DNA from: Candidatus Methylomirabilota bacterium
GTDB lineage: Bacteria; Methylomirabilota; Methylomirabilia; Rokubacteriales; CSP1-6
Reading direction: 5' to 3'
DNA length: 49,070 nt
Assembly: GCA_035315345.1 (NCBI GenBank)
Contig: DATFYA010000119.1
Span: 1-49,070, forward strand
Made by a program: the position numbers and the translations under genes. The notes below the pieces were generated by a model. The model was not told where the DNA came from, searched no databases, and worked only from the letters and a program-made list of their open reading frames with translations. Each line of letters opens with the position of its first letter. Position 1 is the stretch's first letter. Below are positions 15,655 to 24,721 of this stretch, piece after piece.

Positions 15655-15906
15655 GTGGCAGTCCACATCAGGCTGAGACGGACGGGAACGACGCGGAAGC
15701 CGGCGTACCGGGTGGTGGTGGCGGACTCGCGCGCCGCGCGCGACGGCAAGTTCATCGAGGTGATCGGGCACTACAACCCGCTCACGAATCCACCCACCGT
15801 GAAGATCGAGGTGGAGCGGGCGCAGGAGTGGATCAAGAAGGGCGCCCAGCCGAGCAACACCGTGAAGCACCTCCTCGCCCGGGCGGGAGCCGCCGCGAAG
15901 GCGTAG
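15655..15906 (+). CDS. rpsP: 30S ribosomal protein S16
   Basis: S16 is a primary assembly protein of the small ribosomal subunit. The product is 83 residues. [40 protein letters not shown] and [15 protein letters not shown] match S16 over its whole length. The start is GTG with a clear ribosome site (GAGAGGTGA) just upstream. The next gene, rimM, starts 5 bp after the stop. The KH-domain gene often found between rpsP and rimM is absent. Confidence 0.97.
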   Translation: MAVHIRLRRTGTTRKPAYRVVVADSRAARDGKFIEVIGHYNPLTNPPTVKIEVERAQEWIKKGAQPSNTVKHLLARAGAAAKA

Positions 15907-15911
15907 ATCGC

Positions 15912-16433
15912 ATGGCGGAGGCGCCTCTCGTCGCGGTGGGTGAGGTCCTGCGGCCCTACGGGCTGCACGGCGAGGTCAAGGTGCGTCCGCTCACCGATCG
16001 GCCGTGGGAGCGCTTCGAGGGATTGAAGCGTTGCGTGCTGTGGGAGCCGGATCGCGACCTGCGTGAGGACTGCCGCATCGCCTCGTCTCGCTTCGACGGG
16101 ACGACCGCGTTCGTGCGCATGCAGGGCGTGGACTCCCCGGAGGCGGCGCGGCGCTTCCAGGGGCGCCTGCTCGCGGTGCGACGGGACGAGGCGCTGCCCC
16201 TCGACGAGGGGCAGTTCTATCCCTGGCAGCTCGAAGGGGCGGCGGTCGAGACGCGCGACGGTCGGCCGGTCGGACGATTCGTCCGCGTGGAGAGCGGCGC
16301 GCAGGACCTGTGGGTGGTCGAGGACGGGGAGCGCCAGTGGCTCATCCCGGCGGTGCCCTCGATCGTGGTGGAGGTGAGCGTGGCGGATCGCCACATCGTC
16401 ATCGATCCGCCGGAAGGGCTGCTCGACCTGTGA
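15912..16433 (+). CDS. rimM: Ribosome maturation factor RimM
   Basis: RimM binds S19 and helps mature the 30S head. The protein is 173 residues, with an N-terminal beta-barrel ([20 protein letters not shown]) and a C-terminal PRC-barrel ([42 protein letters not shown]). The longer open frame reaches back into rpsP, but ATG 15912 puts the N-terminal motif at its normal place. The stop TGA overlaps the trmD GTG by 4 bp, so the two are coupled. Confidence 0.95.
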   Translation: MAEAPLVAVGEVLRPYGLHGEVKVRPLTDRPWERFEGLKRCVLWEPDRDLREDCRIASSRFDGTTAFVRMQGVDSPEAARRFQGRLLAVRRDEALPLDEGQFYPWQLEGAAVETRDGRPVGRFVRVESGAQDLWVVEDGERQWLIPAVPSIVVEVSVADRHIVIDPPEGLLDL

Positions 16434-17182
16434 GGATCGACATCATCACCCTGTTCCCCGGAATGCTCGAGGCGCCGCTCGCCGAATCCATCGTGGGCCG
16501 GGCGCGGGTCCGCGGGCTGGTGGACATCCGCGTCCACGACCTGCGCGCGCACGCAACGGGGCGGCACCGGGTCACCGACGAGCCACCCTTCGGGGGCGGC
16601 GGCGGCATGATCCTCAAGCCGGAGCCGCTCGCCGCCGCCGTCGAGGCCCTGAAGCCCGAAGGCGCCGACGCGCGGGTCATCCTGCTGGGGCCGGCCGGGC
16701 GGCGGTTCAGCCAGGACGTGGCGAGAGAGCTGGCCCGTCGGTCCCACCTCATCCTGCTCTGCGGGCGGTACGAAGGCGTGGACGAGCGGGTGAGCGGGAC
16801 GGTGGCCCAGGAGGAGCTGTCGATCGGGGACTACGTCCTCACCGGCGGGGAGCCTGCCGCGCTGGTGGTCACGGACGCGGTGACGCGCCTGTTGCCCGGC
16901 GCGCTGGGGGACGGGAAGGCGCCCGCGCGCGACTCGTTCGCGCGGGGCCTGCTCGAGCATCCCCAGTACACGCGGCCCGAGACGTTTCGCGGCGTCGGCG
17001 TGCCGGCGGTGCTGCGCTCGGGCGATCACGCCCGCATCGCCCGCTGGCGACAGCTGATGTCGCTGTGGCGCACCTGGGAGCGGCGCCCCGATCTCCTGGA
17101 GACGGCGGATCTCACGCCGGAAGAACAGAAGTGGACGGACGGCTTCCGGCAAGGTCGGACACCGGCCGATTTCCTGGACTAA
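16430..17182 (+). CDS. trmD: tRNA (guanine-37-N1)-methyltransferase
   Basis: TrmD methylates G37 next to the anticodon of several tRNAs and prevents frameshifting. It is a SPOUT enzyme with a knotted SAM site. The 250-residue product begins [16 protein letters not shown] and has [14 protein letters not shown], the knot region [13 protein letters not shown] and [18 protein letters not shown], and the C-terminal [15 protein letters not shown] and [11 protein letters not shown] segments. The start is GTG at 16430, in a GTGA overlap with the rimM stop. The order rimM-trmD-rplS is standard. Confidence 0.96.
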   Translation: MRIDIITLFPGMLEAPLAESIVGRARVRGLVDIRVHDLRAHATGRHRVTDEPPFGGGGGMILKPEPLAAAVEALKPEGADARVILLGPAGRRFSQDVARELARRSHLILLCGRYEGVDERVSGTVAQEELSIGDYVLTGGEPAALVVTDAVTRLLPGALGDGKAPARDSFARGLLEHPQYTRPETFRGVGVPAVLRSGDHARIARWRQLMSLWRTWERRPDLLETADLTPEEQKWTDGFRQGRTPADFLD

Positions 17183-17207
17183 CTTATCGAGCGAGGAGCG
17201 TCAGATC

Positions 17208-17591
17208 ATGGAAGCGATCCGAATCGTCGAGGCGGGAGATCTCAAGAAGGACCGGGGCGGCTTCCGGCCCGGGGACACCGTCAAGGTGATGGTCAAGGTC
17301 GTCGAGGGCGAGAAGGAGCGGTTGCAGGCCTACGAGGGCGTGGTCATTCGCAAGCGCGGCGGTGGTACCGGGGCCTCGTTCACGGTGCGGCGCATCTCGT
17401 ACGGCGTCGGGGTGGAGCGGACGTTCCCGCTGCACTCGCCGCGCATCGACAAGATCCAGGTGATGAAGCGAGCCGCGGTGCGCCGATCCAAGCTCTATTA
17501 CCTCCGTGATCTGGTCGGCAAGGCGGCCCGTCTCAAGGAAAAGCGGGTCAGCGCGGTGCCGGCGTCGGGCGAGCAGTCGAGCCCGAGGTAG
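17208..17591 (+). CDS. rplS: 50S ribosomal protein L19
   Basis: L19 sits at the interface between the ribosomal subunits. The product is 127 residues. [55 protein letters not shown] and [15 protein letters not shown] cover the L19 domain. The last 20 or so residues after [10 protein letters not shown] are a Ser/Ala-rich tail. The ATG is preceded by GAGGAG at 17193-17198. It lies 25 bp after trmD. Confidence 0.97.
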   Translation: MEAIRIVEAGDLKKDRGGFRPGDTVKVMVKVVEGEKERLQAYEGVVIRKRGGGTGASFTVRRISYGVGVERTFPLHSPRIDKIQVMKRAAVRRSKLYYLRDLVGKAARLKEKRVSAVPASGEQSSPR

Positions 17592-17605
17592 ACCCGGGCG
17601 CGGGC

Positions 17606-18262
17606 GTGGCGGCGGGCGCGCCGTACCGCTTCGAGAGCGCCGCGTGGCGGCGGGGGGTGACGCGTCTCGCCGGCGTGGACGAGGCCGGACGGGGGCCGTT
17701 GGCGGGCCCGGTGGTCGCGGCGGCGGTGGTGCTGGCGCCGGGGACGCGGATCGCCGGGGTGGACGACTCGAAGCGCGTGCTGGCGGAGGAGCGGGAGCGG
17801 TTGTTCGAGATCATTCGAGCGAGCGCGCTGGCGGTGAGTGTGGCGGTCGTGGATCACCTGACGATCGACCGCATCAACATCCTGCAGGCCACGCGGCTGG
17901 CGATGGCGCAGGCGCTGGGCTCTCTCGCGATGGAGCCGGAGCTGGTGTTGACCGACTTCGTGGAGGTGCCGGGGCTGAGATGTCCGCAGCGGAACCTGGT
18001 GGACGGGGATCGGCGCTCGGCGTCGATCGCCGCGGCCTCGATCATGGCCAAGGTGACGCGAGACCGGATCATGGAAGCGGCGGATCGCGACTTCCCGGTC
18101 TACGGCTTCGCCCGGCACAAGGGGTACGCGACCCCGGAGCACCGGGACGCCCTGGAGCGCCACGGGCCGTGCTCGCTGCACCGCCAGACGTTCGCGGGAA
18201 TCTGGAACCAGCTGTCGCTGTTCTCTCGGAGCGAGCTGCAATGGATCAACGCCGATTCATGA
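17606..18262 (+). CDS. rnhB: Ribonuclease HII
   Basis: Ribonuclease HII cuts RNA in RNA-DNA hybrids, including single ribonucleotides in DNA. It has 218 residues. The catalytic DE pair is in AGVDEAGRGPLAGPVVAA, the third acidic residue is the Asp of LTDF, and the last is in AKVTRDRIM. SIAAASIMAKVTRD and the GYATPEHRDALERHGPC stretch are typical. The usual LVDG around the third Asp reads LTDF, a small change. The GTG at 17606 is the best start, 14 bp after rplS. Confidence 0.94.
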   Translation: MAAGAPYRFESAAWRRGVTRLAGVDEAGRGPLAGPVVAAAVVLAPGTRIAGVDDSKRVLAEERERLFEIIRASALAVSVAVVDHLTIDRINILQATRLAMAQALGSLAMEPELVLTDFVEVPGLRCPQRNLVDGDRRSASIAAASIMAKVTRDRIMEAADRDFPVYGFARHKGYATPEHRDALERHGPCSLHRQTFAGIWNQLSLFSRSELQWINADS

Positions 18263-18295
18263 TGTGCGATCTCGTGCTGGCCAAGGAGTAGCGCC

Positions 18296-18676
18296 GTGCC
18301 CACCGATACTCGGAAGATCACCGGAGAGAGAGGCGAGGAGGAAGCGGCCCGGTTCCTCACTCGGAGCGGATTCTCCATCCTGGACCGCAACGTCCGGACC
18401 CGCGCGGGGGAGATCGACCTCGTGGCGAAGGAGGGCAAGACGCTCGTCTTCGTCGAGGTCAAGACCCGTCGGGACATGGAAGGCGACCCGCCGCAGGCCG
18501 CGGTCAACACCCGCAAGCAGAACCGGCTCGGGAAGCTGGCCCACGGCTATCTCAAGCTCAAGCGCCTGCGGCAGGTCTCCTGCCGCTTCGACGTCGTCTC
18601 GGTGATCTTCAACGACGAGGGCGCGGTCAAAGCCATCCGCCACATCCCCAACGCGTTTTCCGTCTCCGCGTGGTAG
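18296..18676 (+). CDS. yraN: UPF0102 (YraN) family nuclease-fold protein
   Basis: This conserved protein of unknown exact role has the Holliday-junction-resolvase-like endonuclease fold. It is 126 residues. GERGEEEAARFLTRSG, GEIDLVAKEG and VFVEVKTRR hold the acidic and Lys residues of the PD-(D/E)xK type. It starts at GTG 18296, 33 bp after rnhB. The rnhB-yraN pair is common. It ends the housekeeping block, and the hairpin repeat at 18700 follows. Confidence 0.92.
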   Translation: MPTDTRKITGERGEEEAARFLTRSGFSILDRNVRTRAGEIDLVAKEGKTLVFVEVKTRRDMEGDPPQAAVNTRKQNRLGKLAHGYLKLKRLRQVSCRFDVVSVIFNDEGAVKAIRHIPNAFSVSAW

Positions 18677-18699
18677 GCAACCGTTAGAGTGCTGGCAGT

Positions 18700-18743
18700 G
18701 CTTGGCGAGGCGCAGCCAAAGGCGAGCCGAGCGGATATATAAA
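18700..18743 (+). repeat. Second locus of the short hairpin repeat
   Basis: This copy matches the unit at 6028-6070 in most positions and ends GGATATATAAAG where the other ends GGATATGAAG. It folds as GGC (18709-18711) with GCC (18726-18728), and inner GCC-AAA-GGC (18715-18723). Compared with the other copy the middle base pair of the outer stem is flipped from C-G to G-C on both sides, while the loop changes from GAA to AAA. It lies in the 118-bp gap between yraN and the isochorismatase-like gene, with no other feature seen there. Confidence 0.7.
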
Positions 18744-18794
18744 GCTTGAAGAAGTAAAGGATCGCAGCAGCACCGCGACGACAGCGAACACGCC

Positions 18795-19445
18795 ATGACC
18801 CGCGACGACGCCTTCCGCACCGCCCTCCCCCTCGCCCCCGGCCGCACCGCGCTGCTCGTCGTCGACATGCAGCGCGCGTTCGTGGACCCGGGCCAGGCCA
18901 TGGCGGTGCCTCCCGCCCGCGAGACGGTGCCGCGCATCCAGGAGCTGCTGGCCATCTTCCGCGAGAAGAGCTTGCCGGTGGTGTTCACCGAATTCACCTA
19001 CTCGCCGGCGGCGCCGCTGCTCGTGGGCGAGCTGCATCCTGAGCACCATCCCGCTTCGCCGGGCGCCCCCGTCGGGTTCGGCCGCCCCTCGTCTTCGTGT
19101 CTGGCCGGCGAGGACAACGTCCACGTGATCGCCGAGCTGGCACCGCGCGCCGACGAGCTGGTGGTGACCAAGCACTACTACGACGGCTTCAACGGCACCG
19201 TGCTCGACGGGGCGCTGCGGGCCCGCGGCGTCACCACGCTGGTGGTGACCGGCACCATGACCGATATCTGCGTGCTCGCCACCGTCGTGGGCGGCTTCAA
19301 CCGCGAGTACCGGATGGTGGTGGTCGAGGACGCGGTGGCCACGCTGTGGCCCGAGATCCAGCGCGCCACCCTGGACATCGTGCGTCGCGCCTACGCGCGG
19401 GTGGTCTCGGCCAAGGAAGTGGCTGACGAGATGGCGCACTGGTGA
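18795..19445 (+). CDS. Isochorismatase-like cysteine hydrolase
   Basis: Members of this superfamily hydrolyse amides or vinyl ethers in the cytoplasm (isochorismate, nicotinamide, biuret, ureidoacrylate and others). The 216-residue protein has the triad in its usual order: Asp in LLVVDMQRAFVDPG, Lys in VVTKHYYDGFNGT and Cys in GTMTDICVLATV. The conserved VVVEDAVAT follows. It stands upstream of a DapA-like lyase, an aminotransferase and a Liv-type importer, all on the same strand, which points to catabolism of a nitrogen-containing compound. The true substrate cannot be told. Confidence 0.88.
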   Translation: MTRDDAFRTALPLAPGRTALLVVDMQRAFVDPGQAMAVPPARETVPRIQELLAIFREKSLPVVFTEFTYSPAAPLLVGELHPEHHPASPGAPVGFGRPSSSCLAGEDNVHVIAELAPRADELVVTKHYYDGFNGTVLDGALRARGVTTLVVTGTMTDICVLATVVGGFNREYRMVVVEDAVATLWPEIQRATLDIVRRAYARVVSAKEVADEMAHW

Positions 19446-19476
19446 CGGCCGCGTGCCGTGTGATACCGTCGACGCC

Positions 19477-20406
19477 ATGAGCCAGGGCCTTCGCTTCCAC
19501 GGATGCATGCCGGCCAACCTCCTGCCCTTCACCGCCGATCTGGCCGTCGACGAGCCCGCGTATCGCGCGCACCTGCGCTGGCTCGCGGACGCCCCCGGGG
19601 TGACCGGCATCGTGGCCAACGGCCACGCCGCGGAGGTGGCCTCGCTCGACCGCGAGGAGCGCAAGCGCACCCTCGCGATCGCGCTCGACGAGGTGGCCGG
19701 CAAGGTACCGGTGGTGACCGGTATCTACAGCGACGGTAGCCGGGAGGCGGCGGACCTCGCGCGCGACGCGCGGGCCGCGGGCGCGGCCGGTCTGCTCGTC
19801 TTCCCGCCCACCCTGTTCATGTGGGGCGCGCAGCTGAAGCCCGACATGGTGCTGCGTCACTTCCAGGTGATCGCCGACGCGGTGGACCTGCCGATCGTCG
19901 TCTTCGAGTACCCGCCGGCCTCCGGCATCGGCTACAGCCCGGAGACGCTCGCCGAGCTGTGCAAGATCCCGACGGTGGCTGCGGTGAAGGACTGGTCCAA
20001 CGACATCGTCTCCTACGAGAAGAACCTCCGCGCCGTCCGCGCGACCGGGCGCCCGGTCGCGGTCATGTCGTCGTTCACCATGTCGCTGATGGCGAGCTTC
20101 CTGCTCGGCGCCGACGGCTGCATCTCGGGCATGGGCAGCGTGGTGGCCGACCGGCAGGCGAGCCTGCTCGCGGCGGTGCGGGCCGGCCGCTTCGAGGAGG
20201 CGCGGCAGATCAACGACCGGCTGGCTCCCCTGGTGAGCGTGTTCTACGCCCCGCCGTTCGTGGACATGCACAACCGCATGAAGGAAGCGCTCGCGCTCCT
20301 CGGGCGCATCCCGGCCGCCCACGTGCGGCCCCCGCTGACGCCCGTTTCCGACGACGAGCGACACCGCATCCGTCTGGCCCTGCGCGCCTCCGGCCTCTCC
20401 GCGTAA
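19477..20406 (+). CDS. DapA/NanA-family aldolase (dihydrodipicolinate synthase-like)
   Basis: This family of Schiff-base TIM-barrel aldolases cleaves or forms bonds next to a keto acid. The product is 309 residues. The Schiff-base Lys is in VAAVKDWSND (near residue 170) and the Tyr that assists is in VVFEYPPASG. The pyruvate-binding GTTGE motif of true DapA is replaced by VANGHAAE, so it is probably not lysine-synthesis DapA. I used ATG 19477 rather than the longer open frame, as it places the first strand at the expected position. It lies 31 bp after the isochorismatase-like gene and belongs with it. Confidence 0.85.
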   Translation: MSQGLRFHGCMPANLLPFTADLAVDEPAYRAHLRWLADAPGVTGIVANGHAAEVASLDREERKRTLAIALDEVAGKVPVVTGIYSDGSREAADLARDARAAGAAGLLVFPPTLFMWGAQLKPDMVLRHFQVIADAVDLPIVVFEYPPASGIGYSPETLAELCKIPTVAAVKDWSNDIVSYEKNLRAVRATGRPVAVMSSFTMSLMASFLLGADGCISGMGSVVADRQASLLAAVRAGRFEEARQINDRLAPLVSVFYAPPFVDMHNRMKEALALLGRIPAAHVRPPLTPVSDDERHRIRLALRASGLSA

Positions 20407-20466
20407 CTCGACGTTGCCGCCGTGCTGCCCGCCGCGTCGCGGGCGGACGACCGAGTAAGCGCACCC

Positions 20467-20496
20467 TTGCGGCGCAGGGGGTCTTTCATGTATAAA
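20467..20496 (+). promoter_or_regulatory. Putative promoter of the aminotransferase/Liv operon
   Basis: TTGCGG (20467-20472), an 18-bp spacer and TATAAA (20491-20496) precede the aminotransferase ATG by 31 bp. The 121-bp gap also holds a GC-rich dyad (about 20429-20449, CCCGCC and GGGCGG arms) that lacks a T-run. Consensus match only. Confidence 0.45.
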
Positions 20497-20527
20497 ACCG
20501 GGAATCTCCCCATCCCAGCGAGGTCGA

Positions 20528-21838
20528 ATGGCAGGTCCGGTCGGCCGTAGCCCCGACGAAGAAGCGCTGCTGCAGAAGGCGATGCGGGTCCTGCCCGGCG
20601 GTGTCCTGGGCGGCTACTACGCTCCGCAGGAGCTGGCCTTCGTGGTCCGAGAGGCGCGCGGGCCGCGGCTCCACGATTTTTCGGGGCGCGAGTACATCGA
20701 CTACATCCTGGGCAGCGGGCCGCTCGTGCTGGGCCACGCGCATCCCGCGGTGGTGGCGGCGGTCGAGGCGCAGCTGCGCCGAGGCACGACCTACTTCCAG
20801 CTGAGCGAGCCCACGCTGAATCTGGCCGAGGAGATCTGCCGGGCGGTGCCGTGCGCCGAGCAGGTACGCTTCTGCGGCAGCGGGAGCGAGGCGACCTTCT
20901 TCGCGCTGCGGGTGGCGCGCGCGTATCGCAAGCGCGACAAGATCCTGAAGTTCGAGGGCGGCTTCCACGGCGTGCACGACTATTCGCTGATGAGCGTGGG
21001 CCCGCGCGAGCCGAAGGCCTTCCCCGCGCCCACGCCGGACTCGGCGGGCATCCCGCACGCCATCCAGGGCGAGGTGCTGGTGGCCCCGTTCAACGACCTG
21101 GCCGAGACCGAGGCCATGATCGAGGCGCACCACCACGATCTGGCCGCGGTGATCATGGAGCCGTTCCAGCGGTTGATCGTGCCGGACGGAGACTTCCTCC
21201 GGGGCGTTCGCGCGGTCACCTCGCGGCACGGCATCCCGCTGATCTTCGACGAGATCGTGACCGGCTTCCGCTTCGCCTACGGCGGAGCCCAGCAGTACTA
21301 CGGCGTCGTCCCCGACCTGGCCGCGTTCGGCAAGATCGTGGGCGGCGGCTTCCCATTGGCCGCGGTGGCCGGACCCCGCGACATCATGCGCCACTTCTCC
21401 CAGGAGCTGGACGGCTCCGGCGAGTTCGTGCAGCAGGCCGGCACGCTCAACGGCAATCCCATCGCGGCCGCCGCCGGGCTCGCCACGCTGGCCGAGCTGC
21501 GCAAGCCCGGCACCTACGAGCGGCTGTTCGCGACCGGGGCCCGCCTGAAGCAGGGGCTCGCCGCGGCGGCCCGGCGGGCCGGCCTCGCCGCGCAAGTGGC
21601 GGGCGAAGCGCCGGTCTTCGAGATCTACTTCACCGACCGTCCCATCACCGACTACCGGGCCACGCTCACCGCCGACCGGGAGCTCCACGCCGCCTTCACG
21701 CGGGAGATGCTCACGCGGGGCGTGGTCAAGGCGGCCCAGAAGTTCTACGTCTCGCTCGTGCACGGAGACGCCGAGGTCACGCGTACCCTCGAGGTGTTCG
21801 AGGACGCGCTGGCCGCGGCGGCGGGAACTTCCCGCTGA
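20528..21838 (+). CDS. Class III aminotransferase (glutamate-1-semialdehyde aminomutase-like)
   Basis: PLP-dependent enzymes of this class move amino groups between an amine or amino acid and a keto acid, or within glutamate semialdehyde. The product is 436 residues. Motifs are the substrate-entry stretch DFSGREYIDYILGSGPLVLG, the PLP phosphate loop CGSGSEATFFALRVARAYR, the Asp that binds the pyridine ring in LIFDEIVTGFRFAYGG, and the PLP Lys in AFGKIVGGGFPLAA. It opens the transporter operon with its own promoter. Because it is next to a catabolic hydrolase, an aldolase and an importer, it is more likely catabolic than a heme-pathway HemL, but this is not proven. Confidence 0.85.
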   Translation: MAGPVGRSPDEEALLQKAMRVLPGGVLGGYYAPQELAFVVREARGPRLHDFSGREYIDYILGSGPLVLGHAHPAVVAAVEAQLRRGTTYFQLSEPTLNLAEEICRAVPCAEQVRFCGSGSEATFFALRVARAYRKRDKILKFEGGFHGVHDYSLMSVGPREPKAFPAPTPDSAGIPHAIQGEVLVAPFNDLAETEAMIEAHHHDLAAVIMEPFQRLIVPDGDFLRGVRAVTSRHGIPLIFDEIVTGFRFAYGGAQQYYGVVPDLAAFGKIVGGGFPLAAVAGPRDIMRHFSQELDGSGEFVQQAGTLNGNPIAAAAGLATLAELRKPGTYERLFATGARLKQGLAAAARRAGLAAQVAGEAPVFEIYFTDRPITDYRATLTADRELHAAFTREMLTRGVVKAAQKFYVSLVHGDAEVTRTLEVFEDALAAAAGTSR

Positions 21839-21876
21839 GCGGATCGATTACGCACATACAGGAGGGTCTCGACAAC

Positions 21877-23166
21877 ATGGCCAATCACGAACCCGAGGAG
21901 TTCTGGTATCAGGGCAAGATCACCCGGCGGCGCTGGCTCGGTCTGAGTGCCGCCGCGGCCGGCGCGGTCGGCGCGAGCCTGGTCGTCCCGGCCCCCTGGC
22001 GGTCCGCCTTCGGCCAGGCCAAGCCGTACAAGATCGGCACGCTGCAGCCGCTCTCCGGCGCCGCGGCGGCAGGCGGCAAGACCGCCCTGGTCGGCAGCCA
22101 GATGGCGGTCGACCGCATCAACAAGGCGGGCGGCCTCAACGGCCGACCCATCGAGCTGATCGTGGCCGACTACGAGTCCAAGCCCGACGTGGGACGGCGC
22201 AAGGCCGAGAAGCTGGCGGTCGAGGACAAGATCGATCTCCACCAGGGCGGCTTCCTCTCCAACGTGTGTATCGCGTGCATGCCGGTGTGGGAGGAGCACA
22301 AGATCCTGAACATGATCGGGGTGTGCCTCGACACCACCATCACCACCTCCAAGTGCAGCCGCTACACCTTCCGCCCGTTCGACTACGCTCCGGCCCAGGC
22401 GGTCGCCTTCGCGCCCTACCTGGTGAAGAAGCTGGGCAAGAAGTGGCACATCGCCTACGCCGACTACTCGTGGGGCCAGTCCACGCGCGACGCCTACGCC
22501 GACCAGATCAAGAAGGCGGGCGGCGAGGTGGTCGACACCACCGGCATCCCGCTCGGCACCGCCGACATGACCCCGTTCCTGTCCAAGATCACCGGAAACT
22601 TCGACGGTTTCTTCGGGATCTTCTTCGGCAAGGACGGCATCACCATCGGCAACCAGGCGTACGACCTCGGCATGACCAAGAAGTACAAGTGGGCGGGCGA
22701 CGGCGCCATCGCGGAGTCCACCAACTTGCCCGCTCTCGGCAACAAGATCGAGGGCTTCGTCGGCATCAACCGGTACATCCCGGTGCTCGAGGGCCCGCTC
22801 AACACGCCGGCCCACAAGAAGTTCTTCGACGAGGCGGTGGTCCGGCTGAAGCAGATCGATCCCTCGGGCCCCCTTCCGGACCGCTACGTGCAGTCGAACT
22901 TCGAGGCGATGAACTTCGTCAAGCTCGGCATTCAGAAGTCCGGCTTCAAGGGCCGCGAGGACACGATGAAGCTCATCGAGGCGCTCGAGGGGATGGAAGT
23001 CAAGGCCAGCGACGACTTCCCCCAGGGCGACAAGACCCTCCGCAAGGACGACCACCAGGCATTCGTGAGCGAGTTCATCTTCGACATCAAGGGCGGCAAG
23101 CACCGGATCGTGGAGGTGGTCCCGAAGGAGAAGACCATGTTCCCGCCGGCCTGCAAGTTCGCCTAG
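21877..23166 (+). CDS. ABC transporter substrate-binding protein, branched-chain amino acid type, Tat-exported
   Basis: A periplasmic binding protein of the LivK/amide-binding class, 429 residues. The start is fixed by a strong ribosome site AGGAGGGT at 21860-21867; a longer open frame upstream overlaps the aminotransferase and is rejected. The N-terminus has a twin-arginine signal TRRRWLGLSAAAAGAVG, with cleavage likely after AFGQA. The mature protein begins YKIGTLQPLSGAAAAGG, typical of the family, with DYSWGQSTRDAYAD later. The gene's TAG stop shares a base with the GTG of the ATPase gene. The ligand may be an amino acid, amide or other small amine. Confidence 0.9.
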   Translation: MANHEPEEFWYQGKITRRRWLGLSAAAAGAVGASLVVPAPWRSAFGQAKPYKIGTLQPLSGAAAAGGKTALVGSQMAVDRINKAGGLNGRPIELIVADYESKPDVGRRKAEKLAVEDKIDLHQGGFLSNVCIACMPVWEEHKILNMIGVCLDTTITTSKCSRYTFRPFDYAPAQAVAFAPYLVKKLGKKWHIAYADYSWGQSTRDAYADQIKKAGGEVVDTTGIPLGTADMTPFLSKITGNFDGFFGIFFGKDGITIGNQAYDLGMTKKYKWAGDGAIAESTNLPALGNKIEGFVGINRYIPVLEGPLNTPAHKKFFDEAVVRLKQIDPSGPLPDRYVQSNFEAMNFVKLGIQKSGFKGREDTMKLIEALEGMEVKASDDFPQGDKTLRKDDHQAFVSEFIFDIKGGKHRIVEVVPKEKTMFPPACKFA

Positions 23167-23981
23167 TGACGGCAGAGCCGTCCGTCGGCGGCGCCCGCTC
23201 CGCGCTCGTCCCCGAAGGGGTGGGACCGGAGCGGGGCGCCGCCGGCTCGCCCATCCTGCGCGCCGAAGCCCTCACCGTCCGGTTCGGCGGCCTCACCGCG
23301 CTGAACGGAGTGAACGTCCAGGTGCAGCGGGGTGAGATCCGCGCCATCATCGGCCCCAACGGAGCGGGCAAGAGCACGTTCTTCAACTGCCTGACCGGCG
23401 TGCTTCGCCCGACCTCCGGGCGCGTCCTGCTGAACGGGGAGGACGTGACCGGACTGCCGCCGAACCGCATCTCCCAGAAGGGCATCGCCCGCTCCTATCA
23501 GATCACCAACATCCTGCCCAACGCCACCGCGCTCGAGAACGTCCGGATCGCGGCGCAGTCGCGGCGCCACAGCTGGGCCCTGCTCACCCACCACCGGTCG
23601 TATCGCGACATCATCGACAAGGCGGACGCGGCCCTGCAGGCGGTCGGCCTGCGGCCCAAGGCCGACGAGCTGGCCGCGAATCTCTCCCACGGCGAGCAGC
23701 GCAACCTCGAGATCGGCATCGCGCTGGCCACCGAGCCGCAGCTCCTGTGCCTGGACGAGCCCACCGCGGGCATGAGCGCGGCCGAAACCCACGACACCAT
23801 GCAGCTGGTGCGCCGCATCGCGAAGGACCTGACCATCATGATCGTGGAGCACGACATGCAGGTCGTGATGGAGCTGGCCCAGCGCATCACCGTGTTGCAC
23901 TACGGCGAGGTGCTCGCGGAGGGCACGCCGGCCGAGATCCAGCGCAACCCGAAGGTGCTCGAGGTGTACCTCAAGACGTGA
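23166..23981 (+). CDS. livG: Branched-chain amino acid-type ABC ATPase (LivG-like)
   Basis: One of the two ATPases of the importer, 271 residues. Walker A GPNGAGKSTFFNCLTG, signature LSHGEQRNLEIGIAL, Walker B LLCLDEPTAGMS and the H-loop IVEHDMQVVM are all present. It has a long, Ala/Gly-rich N-terminal extension of about 30 residues before LRAEALTVRFGG. The start GTG 23166 overlaps the binding-protein stop. The final bases overlap the GTG of livF by 4 bp. Symbol is used for the family position in the Liv operon, not a proven leucine transporter. Confidence 0.9.
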   Translation: MTAEPSVGGARSALVPEGVGPERGAAGSPILRAEALTVRFGGLTALNGVNVQVQRGEIRAIIGPNGAGKSTFFNCLTGVLRPTSGRVLLNGEDVTGLPPNRISQKGIARSYQITNILPNATALENVRIAAQSRRHSWALLTHHRSYRDIIDKADAALQAVGLRPKADELAANLSHGEQRNLEIGIALATEPQLLCLDEPTAGMSAAETHDTMQLVRRIAKDLTIMIVEHDMQVVMELAQRITVLHYGEVLAEGTPAEIQRNPKVLEVYLKT

Positions 23982-24718
23982 GCGGCGCGGCCAGTGCGGC
24001 GGCGTCCTCGCTCGTCACCGTCGAAGGGATCCACACCTTCTACGGCAAGAGCCACATCCTCCACGGCGTGTCGCTCGAGGTGGGCCGCGGCGAGGTGGTG
24101 GGCCTGCTCGGCCGCAATGGCGTGGGCAAGAGCACGACCCTCAAGACCGTCATGGGCCTGGTGCGCCCGAGCCAGGGCGCGGTCCGCTACGAAGGCCAGG
24201 CGATCACCGGCCTGGCCCCCCATCGGCTGGCCCGGATCGGCATCGGCTACGTGCCGGAGGACCGCCGCATCTTCCGCCTGCTCACCGTGATGGAGAACCT
24301 GCGCACCGGGCTCGACCGGCACGGTGTCACCGAGGCCCGGAAGCAGGCTCTCCTCGACAAAGTCTACGAATACTTCCCGGTGCTGGCCGACCGCCGCGGC
24401 CAGGCCGGCGGCACGCTGTCCGGCGGCGAGCAGCAGATGCTCGCGATCGCCCGGGCGATGATGCTCGAGCCGAAGATCATCCTGCTCGACGAGCCCACCG
24501 AGGGGCTCATGCCCCGGATGGTGTCGCAGATCAGGAACATCATCGACGCGCTCCATCGGGAAGGCGTGGCCATCCTGCTGGTCGAGCAGAACGTGCCGCT
24601 CACCCTCGAGGCGAGCCAGCGCATCTACATCATGGAGAAGGGCGTGGTCCGTCACCACGCGCCCGCCGCCGAGCTGCGGGCGAACGACGCGGTCATCCAC
24701 CAGTACATGGGGGTGTAG
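23978..24718 (+). CDS. livF: Branched-chain amino acid-type ABC ATPase (LivF-like)
   Basis: The second ATPase of the importer, 246 residues. Walker A LLGRNGVGKSTTLKTVMG, the signature GTLSGGEQQMLAIARAMM, Walker B IILLDEPTEGLMPR and H-loop VEQNVPLTLEAS are all intact. The typical YVPEDRRIF segment of LivF is present. The start is GTG in the 4-bp overlap with livG. It is followed, after 3 bp, by the permease genes. Confidence 0.9.
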   Translation: MSGAASAAASSLVTVEGIHTFYGKSHILHGVSLEVGRGEVVGLLGRNGVGKSTTLKTVMGLVRPSQGAVRYEGQAITGLAPHRLARIGIGYVPEDRRIFRLLTVMENLRTGLDRHGVTEARKQALLDKVYEYFPVLADRRGQAGGTLSGGEQQMLAIARAMMLEPKIILLDEPTEGLMPRMVSQIRNIIDALHREGVAILLVEQNVPLTLEASQRIYIMEKGVVRHHAPAAELRANDAVIHQYMGV

Positions 24719-24721
24719 GAG

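Noticed and set aside
20407-20466. Rho-independent terminator after the DapA-like gene
   Set aside because: A GC-rich dyad is there, but it is imperfect and has no T-run.
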